A stretch of 64,000 nt of DNA from the NCBI GenBank assembly GCA_946800325.1, contig OX326959.1:20428862-20492861 (forward strand). Direction: 5' to 3'. The first letter of the stretch is position 1; each line of letters starts with the position of its first letter. The notes beneath the pieces are model-generated. The model worked only from the letters and a program-made list of their open reading frames with translations, was not told the origin of the DNA and ran no database searches. Shown in pieces: positions 1 through 10,440 of this stretch. This DNA is from Luzula sylvatica (taxonomy: Eukaryota > Streptophyta > Magnoliopsida > Poales > Juncaceae). Position numbers and translations under genes: made by a program.

Positions 1-130
1 AAAGGGGAGGTTTTACCAGTTTGGAGAAGAGAAACCGAAGAGTAACTGGTGAGGAGAGTGGAGAGGGTGAAAACCACGAGAGAAGATGAGGAGAGTGGAG
101 AGAGAGAAAGCCGTCCCTTGGGTTTTATTG
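1..130. other. Purine-rich leader-like sequence
   Basis: GA-rich sequence (CT-rich on the minus strand) next to the palindrome array that follows. On the minus strand the order is array, an AATAAAAC stretch, then a CT-rich leader. The Copia LTR at 2673-4156 has the same order (array, TATA, CT-rich leader), so this may be the promoter-proximal part of another minus-strand LTR running off the window. No gene is seen. Confidence 0.35.
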
Positions 131-139
131 CAGTTACCG

Positions 140-590
140 CCAAGTCCGTTGCAACGGAAGTCTAGTTCCGTTGTAACGCAACTGTCGATTTGGGGGTATT
201 TAACTGGTATTTCAGTAGTCCGTTACCACGCAGTATGTCCGTGGTAACGTACTAGTCCGTTGCAACGTATTGGTTAATACGTTGTAACGGAACAGTGAAT
301 TTGGGGGTAATAGGACTGGATAGCAGACTTCCGTTACAACGTAATAAGTTCGTTGTAACGCATACTTACGTTGTAACGGATGGGTTAATCCGTTATAACG
401 GACTTCAGTGTTTGGAGAGGTTTTCAGAACTCAGTTAGTCCGTTGGAACGCACACACTTACGTTGTAACGGAGAGGATATGTCCGTTGCAACGGATTGGT
501 TTATCCGTTGTAACGGACATTATGATTTCGCAGGTTTTGGCTTAGCCTCTTATGTCCGTTGTAACTCACATTGGTGCGTTATAACGGACT
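140..590. repeat. Palindrome array 1 (CCGTTG/CAACGG motif, about 16 copies)
   Basis: About sixteen copies of a 13-14 bp motif, with consensus TCCGTTGCAACGGA (a perfect palindrome) and variants with TA, AC or GT at the centre or a changed outer base. Spacing is irregular, 10-45 bp. Several copies are paired through a spacer close to TTGGTTAAT (for example around 262-292 and 490-525). The array ends with AACGGACTATTTACTGTGA, which resembles the ends of the two other arrays in this window. Each palindrome presents AACGG on both strands. The host element of this copy is not identified. Confidence 0.85.
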
Positions 591-599
591 ATTTACTGT

Positions 600-893
600 G
601 ACGAGGAGTTAAAATTTGATTTTCGACGAGAGTGGTGTTTCAAAAAATTCCAAAAACTTATAGGTTATTTCAAATAGGTTTTATAGATATGAAATCATTT
701 TTCGAAAAGAATTGGTTTACAAAAAAAATTTGTATAAAATATGTATGCGAGTATTCATGATCATCGATGATATTTGTAGACATACAAATACTTCTAAAGC
801 TTTAAATCATTTATATAGCGGTTATACCTTTGCTCCGGTCATGGACCCGAGATCCGAGCTTACGAAAGAGAGTTATTGATCGATTTCTAGAGC
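600..893. other. Unassigned spacer
   Basis: AT-rich sequence between palindrome array 1 and the end of the damaged Copia gag. No ORF, repeat unit or element boundary is recognisable. It may belong to the same LTR as array 1. Confidence 0.3.
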
Positions 894-2640
894 TCATTTT
901 TCCTCTAAGATAGTTCGTGAAGTTTTGTATACGATGAGCTCTTCGACTTCTCTCTTCGCTCTTGTGTGCCTACATGGAAGCAAAATACCTTTCTCGCCCT
1001 TTTTGTAAGTGTGTAGATAATTATAAGAAAATAGGGAATTCATATTGAAAATTAATCTAATATGAATTCTTGTACTCGTACTCCCCCTCAATGTTTGGCT
1101 TATGGTAGAGAGGCGAGGGAGTGAGTTTTTCACACATGATTTAGGTCCTTGATGGTCCAACACCCTTTGAGGTGGAGGGACCCATGGTGTGTCTATCTTT
1201 ACGCATCCATACAAAATTTGTAGTGGATTTTGGGTGGCGAAGATCACAACTCGTGGATATGTGTCCTAACTTGCAACAATAATTGCAAAAAGCAAGTGTC
1301 GGTTTGTTGATGGTTTCGGAACTCTTGACAAAGTAATTTGAGAGTTGGTTTGTTAGGGGTTTCTTTTGAGGTATCGGTTTGATTGAGTTGACAAAATTGT
1401 TTTTCGGTTGAAAAGGTTTGCGCGTATGGTGGTAAGGTCTAGGAGCCCTCGGTTGATATGGACGGTTGGCGGGGTAATTCACCTCATAAACATACCCATT
1501 TGATCCTCGATGAAACCAACACTCGGGTCGTCCCAAATCGGTTCGTCTATGGGATGATGGTTGCGTGAAATGGTTATCCCTATGATAGAACCGATTATGT
1601 GTAGGGTGTTCCATTCTAACATTTTTACCTTTGTTTTGATCACGGTATATGAATGCATTTCCGCGATTGTTTCGTTGATTGTTCTCCCGTTTACCTTTTT
1701 GATCATTTGATTTTGAGAGGCCGGGTTTACTCTCCTTTTTGAACCCGAGACCCGACTTGTCGTTTGGCTTTTGTCCCACTAACGCCCTTTTCAATATTTG
1801 ATCCAATGACGGGGTGATTGGTGCGCATGATGCACGAGCCTTCATCAATGATTCATTTTCTACTTTGGAGTTTTGGAGTTCTAATCTTAGGTGAGATATC
1901 TCAAGGTTGAGGTTCTTGCATTCACACTTTGAGAAGCCTTGGAATTCCTTCAATTGTGCTTGGTATGCTTTGACCGATAATTCTAGGGAAGCTACCTTTG
2001 CATTTAGAGCTAGAATTGTGCTCTCGACCTTTCTCTCATTTGGACTTGGTTCATCCACGTCTCTTAAGAGAGCGTCGAATGATTCAAGTTCGAGTTGTGA
2101 ATTTAATTTTGGTGAGGAACATGAATCCGAGGTTGAACTAGTTGAATATATTATTGGTTTAAGAAATACCTCATGATCTTGGTCCGGCGATGGGTTGGAT
2201 GTAGATGCATGAGAGGTGACGCTCGGAGAGTGTGGTGCACGTGGTCTCGGTATTGGACCTCGTTGGAGGAGCATTGCTTGAATGGCTCTTTCTACCACAT
2301 CATCCATCGAAGGAGTGCATTCCGCCATTAGGGTTGCATTTGCGATTGTGTGTACACCATTATACTCCGAGTCGGAAGATGAGTTTGAGCTTTCCGAATC
2401 TCCCCATGGATCCGATGTGACAAGTAAAGCCTTAGCGTTACCGAGTTGTTTGGTCTTCTTTTTGCCTTTATAGATTGGACATTTTTCTTCGTGTGTTCGT
2501 TCGCGTCTCAATTTCGATATATCTCCACCTTGTGGATAATCTTTTCGTTTGTTCCATGGAGCGTGTTTCGGGTGTGTTGTAAGTTGGTTCTTGTAATTAA
2601 TGGAGGCCATGATCGTTATACAAGTTGTCACTTTACACAA
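894..2640 (-). pseudogene. Copia-type retrotransposon gag, internally deleted
   Basis: The main open frame (2640 down to 1141, about 499 codons) has the layout of the C-terminal half of a plant Ty1/Copia gag: an acidic serine-rich stretch, a helical region (roughly residues 205-270), a basic Asn/Arg/Lys-rich region, and a CCHC zinc knuckle CNYCCKLGHISTSC near residue 457 (C-X2-C-X4-H-X4-C), which binds genomic RNA. The usual N-terminal capsid-like gag domain is missing: about 80 residues of low similarity lead straight into the acidic region. Downstream, a second frame (1247 down to 894) carries a WVPPPQ/HQGPK motif typical after the knuckle, so the reading frame is also shifted. No protease, integrase or reverse transcriptase follows within the window. 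It lies just downstream of the PBS at 2659-2670, on the same strand. It is a dead or strongly deleted copy. Confidence 0.75.
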
Positions 2641-2658
2641 AGAGACGGTTAGTATTTT

Positions 2659-2670
2659 GCTCTGATACCA
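2659..2670 (-). promoter_or_regulatory. Primer binding site, initiator-Met tRNA
   Basis: On the minus strand this reads TGGTATCAGAGC, the standard plant Copia primer site complementary to the 3' end of initiator methionine tRNA. It sits 2 bp inside the LTR edge at 2673, which fixes both the strand and the LTR boundary. Confidence 0.92.
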
Positions 2671-3223
2671 ATTGTTGATTAATTCTAACCTAGAGGGGGG
2701 TGAATAGGTAACCTAATGGGCAATTGTCGACTAGGTATACAAATTCTAATTTTAGTGCGGAATATAAATTTAAGTTAGTAATGAAAAGAAGATACCGAAC
2801 ACGCGATGTTTGTTACGGAGTTCGGTAGGTGGTTGCTTTGTAGCTTTAACTCACCCTTTACTCGCTTAATTGACCGATTCAATTAATTGCGAGTACCTAC
2901 GTCTCCGGGAATGCCTTGTGCCTTTTCGGCGTTCGATTGAATTCCAACTCACTCGTACAAGGTTTTGCCTAGATCGAGTTACACGTTTCTCTCGATCTAT
3001 GGCGGCTTTACACTCTTGGTACTAGCCTATTACAATATCTAAATACTAACTAAACGTGATCGGTCACGCAAGTTGGGAATAGTATTTGGAAGGGAAGAGG
3101 GAAATCTAATCTCTAAGAATTGGTTTAGAAGATTGTTTTTAGCTCAATGATATAGCAAGGTTTCTCTCTTTGGATGTTTTGATTTGGATAGATGAAGTGA
3201 TAAGAGAGAATGAGGGAAGGATT

Positions 3224-3233
3224 CTATTTATAG
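3224..3233 (-). promoter_or_regulatory. TATA box of the Copia LTR
   Basis: Minus-strand CTATAAATAG, followed by GA/CT-rich leader sequence. The palindrome array begins about 40 bp upstream on that strand, so it lies where enhancer elements of U3 normally sit. Confidence 0.6.
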
Positions 3234-3267
3234 AACACATAGTCCCTTCCCTCTCTTGCTTATTCTG

Positions 3268-3830
3268 ACTAGTCCGTTGCAACGGACATATGGTCCGTTG
3301 CAACGGAATTTTCAAAAACTAGCCGTTAAGGCTGCCGTACTTGAATTAATTGAACATTCCGTTGTAACGTAAATTAAGTCCGTTACAACGGAACTCTGCG
3401 TTAACTAGTTCGTTGCCACGGACTGTAGTCCGTTACAACGGACCTTCTACTGAGACAGCACTTCAGCTTTGGATTTAATTCCCGTTGCAACGGAGAGTTT
3501 TCCGTTACAACGGTATGAGGTGTTCCGTTACAACGGATTGGTTAATCCGTTGCAACGGACGTATGCGTAAGTTGGCACTGAAGTGAAGCCATGATGTCCG
3601 TTGTAACGGACATTAATGTCCGTTACAACGGACATTCTTCTGTGACAGGCTTCCTCATTGGAAATAAAATAACGTTGTAACGGAGATAGATTTCCGTTAC
3701 AACGTACATTTCCGTTGCAACGTATTGGTGATTACGTTGCAACGGACTATACTGTCCTTTCCAATGTTAAGTAAATCGAGTAGTTCCGTTACAACGGACT
3801 GGAATTCCGTTGCAACGGACATACTGATTT
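3268..3830. repeat. Palindrome array 2 (about 18 copies) in Copia U3
   Basis: About eighteen copies of TCCGTTGCAACGGA and one-step variants, more regular than in array 1, again with paired units joined by TTGGTTAAT or TTGGTGATT (around 3530-3562 and 3711-3744). Two internal stretches repeat a longer context: AACGGACATTCTTCTGTGAC near 3627-3647 and a diverged copy near 3440-3460. The same longer context closes arrays 1 and 3. Confidence 0.9.
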
Positions 3831-4156
3831 CAGCCTTTTTAATTGAATTCAAGTACTTTTTCATTGAGTTTAATCTTTTAAACAAGTTTAGAAATACCTA
3901 TATATTGTATTGATGATTAGGTGGGTATCCCAACTTGCGGAATCTTCTATGTCTTGATCTTCTTCGCACTTCTTCAACGTCTTGATTCATGTGCGTCTTG
4001 ATTTTATCCATGATTCTTCAACGTCTTTGATTCTTGTTATTCTTGATTGATCCTTTCATTTTGTACCTATCTCCTACACATTTATCTTGCTAGATTTCGT
4101 TAGTAGTATCGACATTGTATTTGAGATAATCAAACAATAGGAAATTTGAACCAACA

Positions 4157-5047
4157 CATGTAAATTATGTTTTTCATTATAATATAATTATATATTTGAA
4201 TTATAATATTAATAATATAATCTTAAAATAAAGTTATTTGAATTTATTTATTTATGATTATTCATATATATATATATTACAATTATTTTATATTATGATA
4301 GCAAAAAATCTTTTTTTTTTAATCAAATAATAATATTTATATTACTGTCATCATATAATAATATATAATACAATTTTACGAAAATGTAATAACAAATATT
4401 ATATCATTATTCACAATATTTCATACAACATCAAATATAAAAATAATGAATATACAACATATGTAGTAACACATTATGAATTATAAAGTATTAATAATTT
4501 TTATTGATTCAAAATGCAATGAAAAATATAAAATAATATAAAACTTAATAGTGAAAGTAATTTAATAAATAATATCAAAATTTAATCTATAATAAATATA
4601 AATACAAATTATTTTATATCATATGATTTTTTTGTATTTTACATTTTGTAAAATAACAATACAATTTGATATGTATTTATAAGTTTAAAAAGTTATTTAG
4701 ATGGATAATTTTTTTTAATTCTATCATTTTTTGAAAAGGTTTTGTTTGCTTAAAAACACAAATATAATCTACTCAATATTATTTGAGATTCTTATTTTTA
4801 TAATTTTTTCATACTAACTTATGGAATTATATTCATAGCAATCATATAATTGGAAATAGAATTTCAACTTAGTTATTAGCCTTTTTCACCCATTCTTTAA
4901 AATACAAAAAAATAAATAATAAAAGTTACCTCGCTCTCTATTCCAAGTTTCTTCCTCATAAAACTCCCAACTAAAACCTAATTAAAAATAAAAAAAAAAT
5001 AAATAAAACCCTTAAAAATAAGCAGACTCCTCTATATTTAATAAGTA
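4157..5047. other. AT-rich spacer
   Basis: Very AT-rich sequence with (TA)n and homopolymer runs. No ORF, terminal repeat or recognisable element was seen. Confidence 0.6.
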
Positions 5048-5310
5048 GGTGAGGTTAGCCAGAGACCGACTGTTCTGAATCTCTCCGAAGAGGTCTTATC
5101 TCAAATGGAAAGGGTACTGCTAATCTGGTACAAAAGTGCAAGTTGTGCAGTAGAGAAGAACGATCCAAATGTTACCAGGTCATGGAGTACCCTGGAGCAG
5201 TGCGGAAGGGCAGTGTGGTCAATTCACACGCCTCATGGTTTTCGACTGCAGATCGAATTTTCCTTCGGGGATGGCTGGAAAGCGACCAAATCAGGCCTCG
5301 ATGTGTGCCT
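5048..5310 (+). pseudogene. CXXC zinc-binding protein (DUF866/UPF0587) fragment
   Basis: Three overlapping frames together give a degraded match to the conserved eukaryotic CXXC-motif zinc-binding family (DUF866, C1orf123-like). One frame carries NLVQKCKLCSREE with the paired cysteines. The next carries MLPGHG then FTRLMVFDCRS, matching the family's PLMLFDCRG block. A third carries FSFGDGWKA from just after it. The order is right, but the frame changes at least twice and the N- and C-terminal parts are missing. Family members are about 160 residues and cytosolic; only about 85 are represented here. It is probably a relic of gene duplication or transposon capture. The family call rests on recalled motifs, not on a search. 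Confidence 0.72.
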
Positions 5311-6572
5311 CCAGCAATCCAGATCCTGACTCGTACCTAAATCGTAACCCTAGAATTTAGAAATTGCTATTTTTTTTATAAAATCTGTTTTTTGAGGAAT
5401 TAAAGATTTTATTCACTGCTGATTTAGGGCTCTGAGTTTCTCTCTCGCTGTTGATTTTATTCACTGTTTTTTGAGCAATCCAGATCCTTCGTCGTGCCTC
5501 CAGCAATCCAGATCTCTGAGTCTCTCTCTCATGGCTGGTTGCACAGATTAATTTAGGGCTTCAAATTAATATTGATTTCTTCTGCTGTTTATTTTAATTT
5601 AGGGCTTCAAAAATTGAACAGCACAACAGAATTACTTAATGCCTGCCACTAGATTAGATTGGTTTCTTCTGTTTATTTTATTACACCAATCATAATGCCG
5701 ATGGCAATGTTAATTTAGGGCTTCAAATTAATATTGCTATAATATTTATTCACTGTTGTTTCATTCTTATTCACTTCTATCGATTTTTAAATGATAATTT
5801 GTAATGCTAAAGTATTAAAAAATATGTTTTGTTTGTTTTATTTTGTATGGTTAAACAAATATTTTTATTGTTTTTAATTTTGTTTTTGTTTTGAAATCAT
5901 AATTATGGGGTCCGTTTTCAATATGAGTCTCGGGTCTTCGAAAACTTGGGACCGGCCAACTCTTATTCCTATTACATTCCTAACGCTAACAAAATAATTA
6001 ATAAGATAATAAATAAGCAGTACCTGGCCACTCCTCTATATTTGGAGAACCCTCTTGAGAACCCACTATTTCGACGCCTAAGTGACGCCAAGTATTCATC
6101 TCTCGGCACCCCCTTCATTTTTTCCTTTTCATTTTCATACCTCTCCAACTAAACAACATATATGTTTTTTTTTATTTTTTTTAGATGAAATGGAGGAGGC
6201 TTTCGTATCCCCCATCCAGTTGGATTTTTTATAAAACAAAATGATAAAACATTTACAAGTTGGAGCTGTTTATTCTTATTTTGCACCCACTTACACTGAA
6301 TAGTAAAATAATAGAAAAGAAGTGTCTCGAAGCATAAAATAACTCCTCTTCAATGGACCGAGGAGATGAATCATCTCTCTCATTCACACTTCGGTTTGTG
6401 TGTTCCATGCCTAAATTAATTCATTAACTTGACGAAGTGGTGTCTTTCCTTACGGAGAACCCTAAATCTTTCCCCATTAATCGCCTCTTTCTCTTCAATC
6501 GAACGTTTTCTTCTCCAGCTATCTTCATATGTTATAATAGAATAACAGACGTGAAAAACAGTATATTATTAT
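5311..6572. other. Spacer with short internal repeats
   Basis: Contains the phrase TTAGGGCTTCAAATTAATAT several times between 5550 and 5740, and CCAGCAATCCAGATC three times between 5310 and 5510, suggesting local duplications next to the DUF866 relic. 5905-5965 (GGGGTCCG to GGGACCGGCC) looks like a decayed hAT end. No coding sequence is supported. Confidence 0.4.
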
Positions 6573-6924
6573 CAATGTTTTAAATTGCGATATTGCGGTC
6601 CATTGCGGTCGGGTCTTTTTTGCAGCGGATTGCGTTTGCGGGCGCAATTGCGGCGCAATAACCTTATTGCGGACAGTAGTTGCGATATTAAATTATGTAA
6701 TAATAATAGTTTGTTTAAATATATTTTTCACAATATTTTCTTCTAAAAAGAATAAAAAAATTGATTGTCCAGATACATTTTCAGTATAAATAAAAGTTGA
6801 TCATAAATTTTTCACTAAAATTTCAATTATACGGGATTTTTGGATTTGTATTTTGTTGAAGAATTTTTTGTCAACATCCAAAAATATCAAAACACTATAA
6901 CTCAAATTTTAAATCGAAACATCA
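6573..6924. mobile_element. hAT-type MITE fragment (CAATGTTTTAAATTGCG family)
   Basis: Starts with CAATGTTTTAAATTGCG followed by GCGGT/GCAATTGCGG repeats, the same end and style as the intact copy at 39571-39755. The opposite end is not found; the sequence runs into the Gypsy LTR start at 6925, so it was probably interrupted or cut there. Confidence 0.55.
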
Positions 6925-7335
6925 TGATGTGAGGCAAATAAGGCACAAATTTAATGCTTAATTTGGGGATTTTAGCCCTTGTGAAGAACAATTCTATATA
7001 CTTTATTAATCATATTTGAGATAACATGAATATTTCTTCACTAAGTGTGTTTTATTGCTTAATCACAGGAATTAGAAGGAATTTCTGGGAATTTGGAGAG
7101 TGTAGTTGTCTCCAACACGTCAAGAGGAGTGAAAACGATATATTACACCGATATATTCGGTACATGAATGAGACGGGAGGCAAACAATTATCATGATAGG
7201 AACTTACACAAAAGTCTACACGAAAACTACTCAATCCTTAGCCCTTATCCTGCCCACCTACCCTTGGTGGGAATTACCTCCTTACCCCCAATCCTCTCCA
7301 CCAACTCGTGGCCAATAAGAAGACTCCATGAGTGA

Positions 7336-7343
7336 TATAAATA
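7336..7343 (+). promoter_or_regulatory. TATA box of the Gypsy LTR
   Basis: TATAAATA, about 50 bp upstream of a CT-rich transcribed-leader-like stretch. Palindrome array 3 begins about 640 bp downstream, inside the presumed R/U5 leader, unlike the Copia case where the array is upstream. Confidence 0.55.
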
Positions 7344-7982
7344 TGACCACAAGGGCCACGAGTTTGGGACGTTCTTTTTACCCTTTTACACTCTTTCACT
7401 CTTTCTCTCTCCCCCTCTCTTCCAAGCACAATCAAGAACCTTCAAGATACTTCAAGATCAATCAAGAAAAATCTCTCAAGGACTAGTCGAGACAAGGGAG
7501 CTCATCCCTTCGACGAATCCTTCTCATCCTTCGAAGATCGGGCCGTGACAAGGAGCTATTCCCTACGGTGGATTTGAGAAGAAGTGCCGTGACTCGATCC
7601 GCGTTTCTTCGAAGTGATTGCGATCCGTGACTCGGAGCTTCATCCTTTCGGTACAATCCATCACTCTCGAGACAAGGAGCAAGGATCTTTCGGTGCGAGG
7701 CAAGGAGACAAGGAGCTTCACTTCGAGGCTTTCTCAACTAGGTGTACTCCTTTTCAATTACTTGATTAATTGTTGTTTGATTGGATTTTGTTGTGTAAAG
7801 AATTCTCGGTTTAACGAATCTTTAGTTTTTGTTACTTGAATCAAATCTTTGTTAGTGCTTTTACTTGATCTTTTATTTTAATTACTGCCTTGAATTTAGT
7901 CTAAATCTCCCTTAGTTTAATCTCAAAACAAACCTTCAATTCAATCCTAAATTCAAATTGCAATTTCGAGATCCAGAACAAG

Positions 7983-8327
7983 TTCCGTTGTAACGAAACC
8001 TAACTTGCGTTGTAACGGACCATTCGGTTTGTACCTGACTTTCAGTCTGTTGGTACTCCGTTGTAACGCACTTTACTTCCGTTATAACGGACCAGAAAGG
8101 AAAAGCATTCAATAGCACTCATACTAGTGCGTTGTAACGGACATAAGAGTCCGTTGTAACGCTACTCCTATCCGTTATAACGGACTATCTCTTTCCGTTG
8201 TAACGGAATTGTCTTCGTTGTAACGGACGTTCATATCACTCTCTACGCTAGACACAACCCTAGTGTCCGTTGTAACGGAACTTACTTCCGTTGTAACGGA
8301 ACTTACTTCCGTTGTAACGGACTATCT
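7983..8327. repeat. Palindrome array 3 (about 12 copies) in Gypsy LTR
   Basis: About twelve copies of TCCGTTGTAACGGA and variants (GCGTTGTAACGGA, TCCGTTATAACGGA). The last three are in near-perfect 21-bp tandem (8266-8321, unit TCCGTTGTAACGGAACTTACT). The array is followed by CTATCTTCTGTGA, matching the flank of arrays 1 and 2 in the same plus-strand orientation even though the Copia element runs the other way. Confidence 0.9.
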
Positions 8328-8504
8328 TCTGTGAATTTTCTTTGTTATTTCTAGTCCATTTTTGATCCAAATTTTGACGCAATTGCTCCCCGTGGAACGA
8401 ATCTATACATTTGCCACTGTACAAACTTAGATTACAAATTTTGTTGATTGTTCGGGGTTTTACCACAACGACATATTAAACACGCCAAAAACCCGTTCAT
8501 CAAA

Positions 8505-8522
8505 TGGCGCCGCTGCCGGGGA
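8505..8522 (+). promoter_or_regulatory. Primer binding site, Asp tRNA
   Basis: TGGCGCCGCTGCCGGGGA differs by one base from the TGGCGCCGTTGCCGGGGA site typical of plant Athila/Tat Ty3/Gypsy elements. It lies 2 bp after the LTR end. Confidence 0.92.
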
Positions 8523-8632
8523 GCGGTGTTTAAGTCAATATTTTAGATCTAAATTTGAGATTTAAATTCGTAACATTGTTTACTCACTTCTTTGTTTCTT
8601 TTGTGACAATCTAGGTGAAGGAAGAAAGCTTT

Positions 8633-10389
8633 ATGCACAACACAAGATCACGAAAAGGAGAATTACTTCCGTTTGTCAAAGAAATCGAAAGAAAGAACAA
8701 AAGCTCTAAGAAGGGCAAGGAACCGACACGAGAAGATCAAGACGAACTTCAAACTCAACCTTTTTCTTCTCTCTCTACTCATTTAAATTCAAACATGGGT
8801 GATGAAACTAGGATTCCAAGACCGAAAACATTAAAGGAATTAGTGGCCCCAAATATCATAGAAGATAATTACAATTTTATTAGGCCGAATATACCGAACT
8901 TTAAAGCCGATCCGAGCATCATTGGCTCTTTACCCATCTTTCATGGCAAAACAACCGAAAACCCACATAAGCATTTGAAAGATTTTAAAATTCAACTAAA
9001 CATCTATGCAAATTATGAAGCATTTAATGATATTCTACTTCTTATTTTCCCTCATTCGCTAGGTGAAGGGCCGAAAGATTGGTTCTACAACCTACGAGGA
9101 CCCCTCGATTTCAATGAAGTGGCTAGGCGTTTCAAGGAGAAATACTACTCGCATTCGAGATTGGCGGCAATTAGGCGAGAACTTCTAGCAATCACGCAAA
9201 AGCCAAACGAAGCTCTCCACGAGTATTACGATCGATTCAACCGTTTGATGGAGGAATGCCCAAGCCACAATGTCGAGGTCCATTTCCTTTACGAGCAATT
9301 CATCCAAGGGCTAGGATACTCCGAGAGTCAATTCCTCAACGCATCCGCGGGAGGAAGTATCGCGAACAAAGATCTCGAAGAGATTAAGAAGCTACTCGAA
9401 GTAATGGCAACCAATTCTCAATCAAGAAGGAATGTTGAATACCGAGTTAATGCGTGTAGCGACCTCAATGTCGACATGCTTAACATGTCGACAAGCTCGA
9501 GATCATCATGAAGGCTTTGGGTAAGGAGGAAACGAAAACATGTGGGGTTTGCCTCGCAAATACACACCACACCGATGAGTGCCCAAGTGTGATCGAAGAT
9601 GCGAATTCCATTTACAAGAAATTCGACGCCTCGAACTCGTATAACCCTAATCTCCGCAACCATCCTAACTTTAGTTGGTCGAATCCCAACAATGCTCAAC
9701 CCGACCCATATCGACAAGCGGTTGCAAAACCGGCCACGTACCAACACCCTAATGCCACTCAAACGGTTCAAAAACCGGCCCAAACACAAGAACCAAATCA
9801 AGACATAAAGTCGATGATGGAGGGCATGATGTCGATGATGCAAAATGTCAATAAAAATGTGGATTCAATTAAGCAAGAAATGAAACAAGAGTTTGGGGTG
9901 GTAAAGCAAGATATATCAAGCGTAAGGCAAGAGGTTTCGAACACAAATCGACATGTGGGTAACTTGGAGACCCAAATGAACCAAATAGCTATGCGGGTGA
10001 ATGTTCTAGAAACGCAAGGAACATCTCGATTACAATCTCAATCTTTAGCACCCCTCGAGCAAAGGCATGTGAACGCAATATCGCTCCGAAGCGGTAAGGA
10101 GATTGGTGAGAGCTCGAAACAAGCTAAGGAGGTGCAAGAAGAAAAAGAAATGGAGGTACCGGTACCGAAGGAAAAGCCATCACAAGCTAAGGAAGTACCA
10201 TTCGAAGCAAAGGCACCCGAAACGATTCAAGTCAAGCCACCTTTTCCGAGTCGTCTCCCAAAGCCAATCGAATCGAACAACGACGTGCTTGCCATCTTAA
10301 AGAAAGTGGAGGTGAACATTCCTCTACTCGAAGCAATCAAAGAAGTGCCTCGTTTGACAAAATACCTCAAGGCATACTACATTAATTAA
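8633..10389 (+). pseudogene. Ty3/Gypsy gag, frameshifted and 3'-truncated
   Basis: The first frame (ATG 8633, stop 9511) contains the retrotransposon gag domain (PF03732 type): PIFHGKTTENPHKHLKDF, then GPKDWFYNLRG, then a CP(S)HNVEV-type motif and an ASAGGSIANKD block. The second frame (from 9508) carries MKALGKEETKTCGVC, a CCHC knuckle C-X2-C-X4-H-X4-C, a Gln/Asn-rich helical stretch, and VNAISLRSGKE, a hallmark of the Athila lineage. The two frames are one gene joined by a single-base slip between about 9460 and 9508. The protein breaks off after an IPLLEAIKEVP segment that normally continues toward the protease. Protease, RT, RNase H, integrase, PPT and 3' LTR are all absent, so the element was truncated; DUF247-related sequence begins at 10441. 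It is not functional. Confidence 0.85.
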
Positions 10390-10440
10390 GTGACGTCTAG
10401 TGATATATACTTGTCATATGTTGTTTGTCACAGCCAATGT

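Larger units (their letters stand above)
2673..4156 (-). mobile_element. Copia 5' LTR, minus orientation
   Basis: A 1484-bp sequence bounded by TGTTG on the left and CAACA on the right, which are LTR-style short inverted termini. On the minus strand the 3' edge is followed by 2 bp and the Met-tRNA primer site. A TATA box (CTATAAATAG on the minus strand, 3224-3233) lies before a CT-rich leader. Immediately upstream of that TATA, in the U3 part, is palindrome array 2 (3270-3830). The matching 3' LTR is not in the window, so the target duplication cannot be checked. Confidence 0.8.
6925..8502 (+). mobile_element. Ty3/Gypsy 5' LTR
   Basis: The right edge TTCATCA is followed by 2 bp and an Asp-tRNA primer site, so the right boundary is firm. 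The left boundary is inferred from TGATG at 6925, complementary in style to the TTCATCA end, giving about 1578 bp. A TATA box at 7336-7343 is followed by a CT-rich leader near 7380-7430 and palindrome array 3 at 7983-8327. The last 150 bp carry the GCTCCCCGTGGAACGA phrase common near the LTR end of Athila/Tat-type elements. No second LTR is present. Confidence 0.75.

Noticed and set aside
894..2640. Intact host gene on the minus strand
   Set aside because: The zinc knuckle, the WVPP/HQGPK motif and the adjacent Met-tRNA primer site identify a Copia gag remnant.
140..8327. Possible CRISPR-like array from repeated palindromes
   Set aside because: Spacing is irregular, spacers are themselves related, the motif varies, and the setting is a plant genome with retrotransposon LTRs. 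CRISPR arrays do not occur there.
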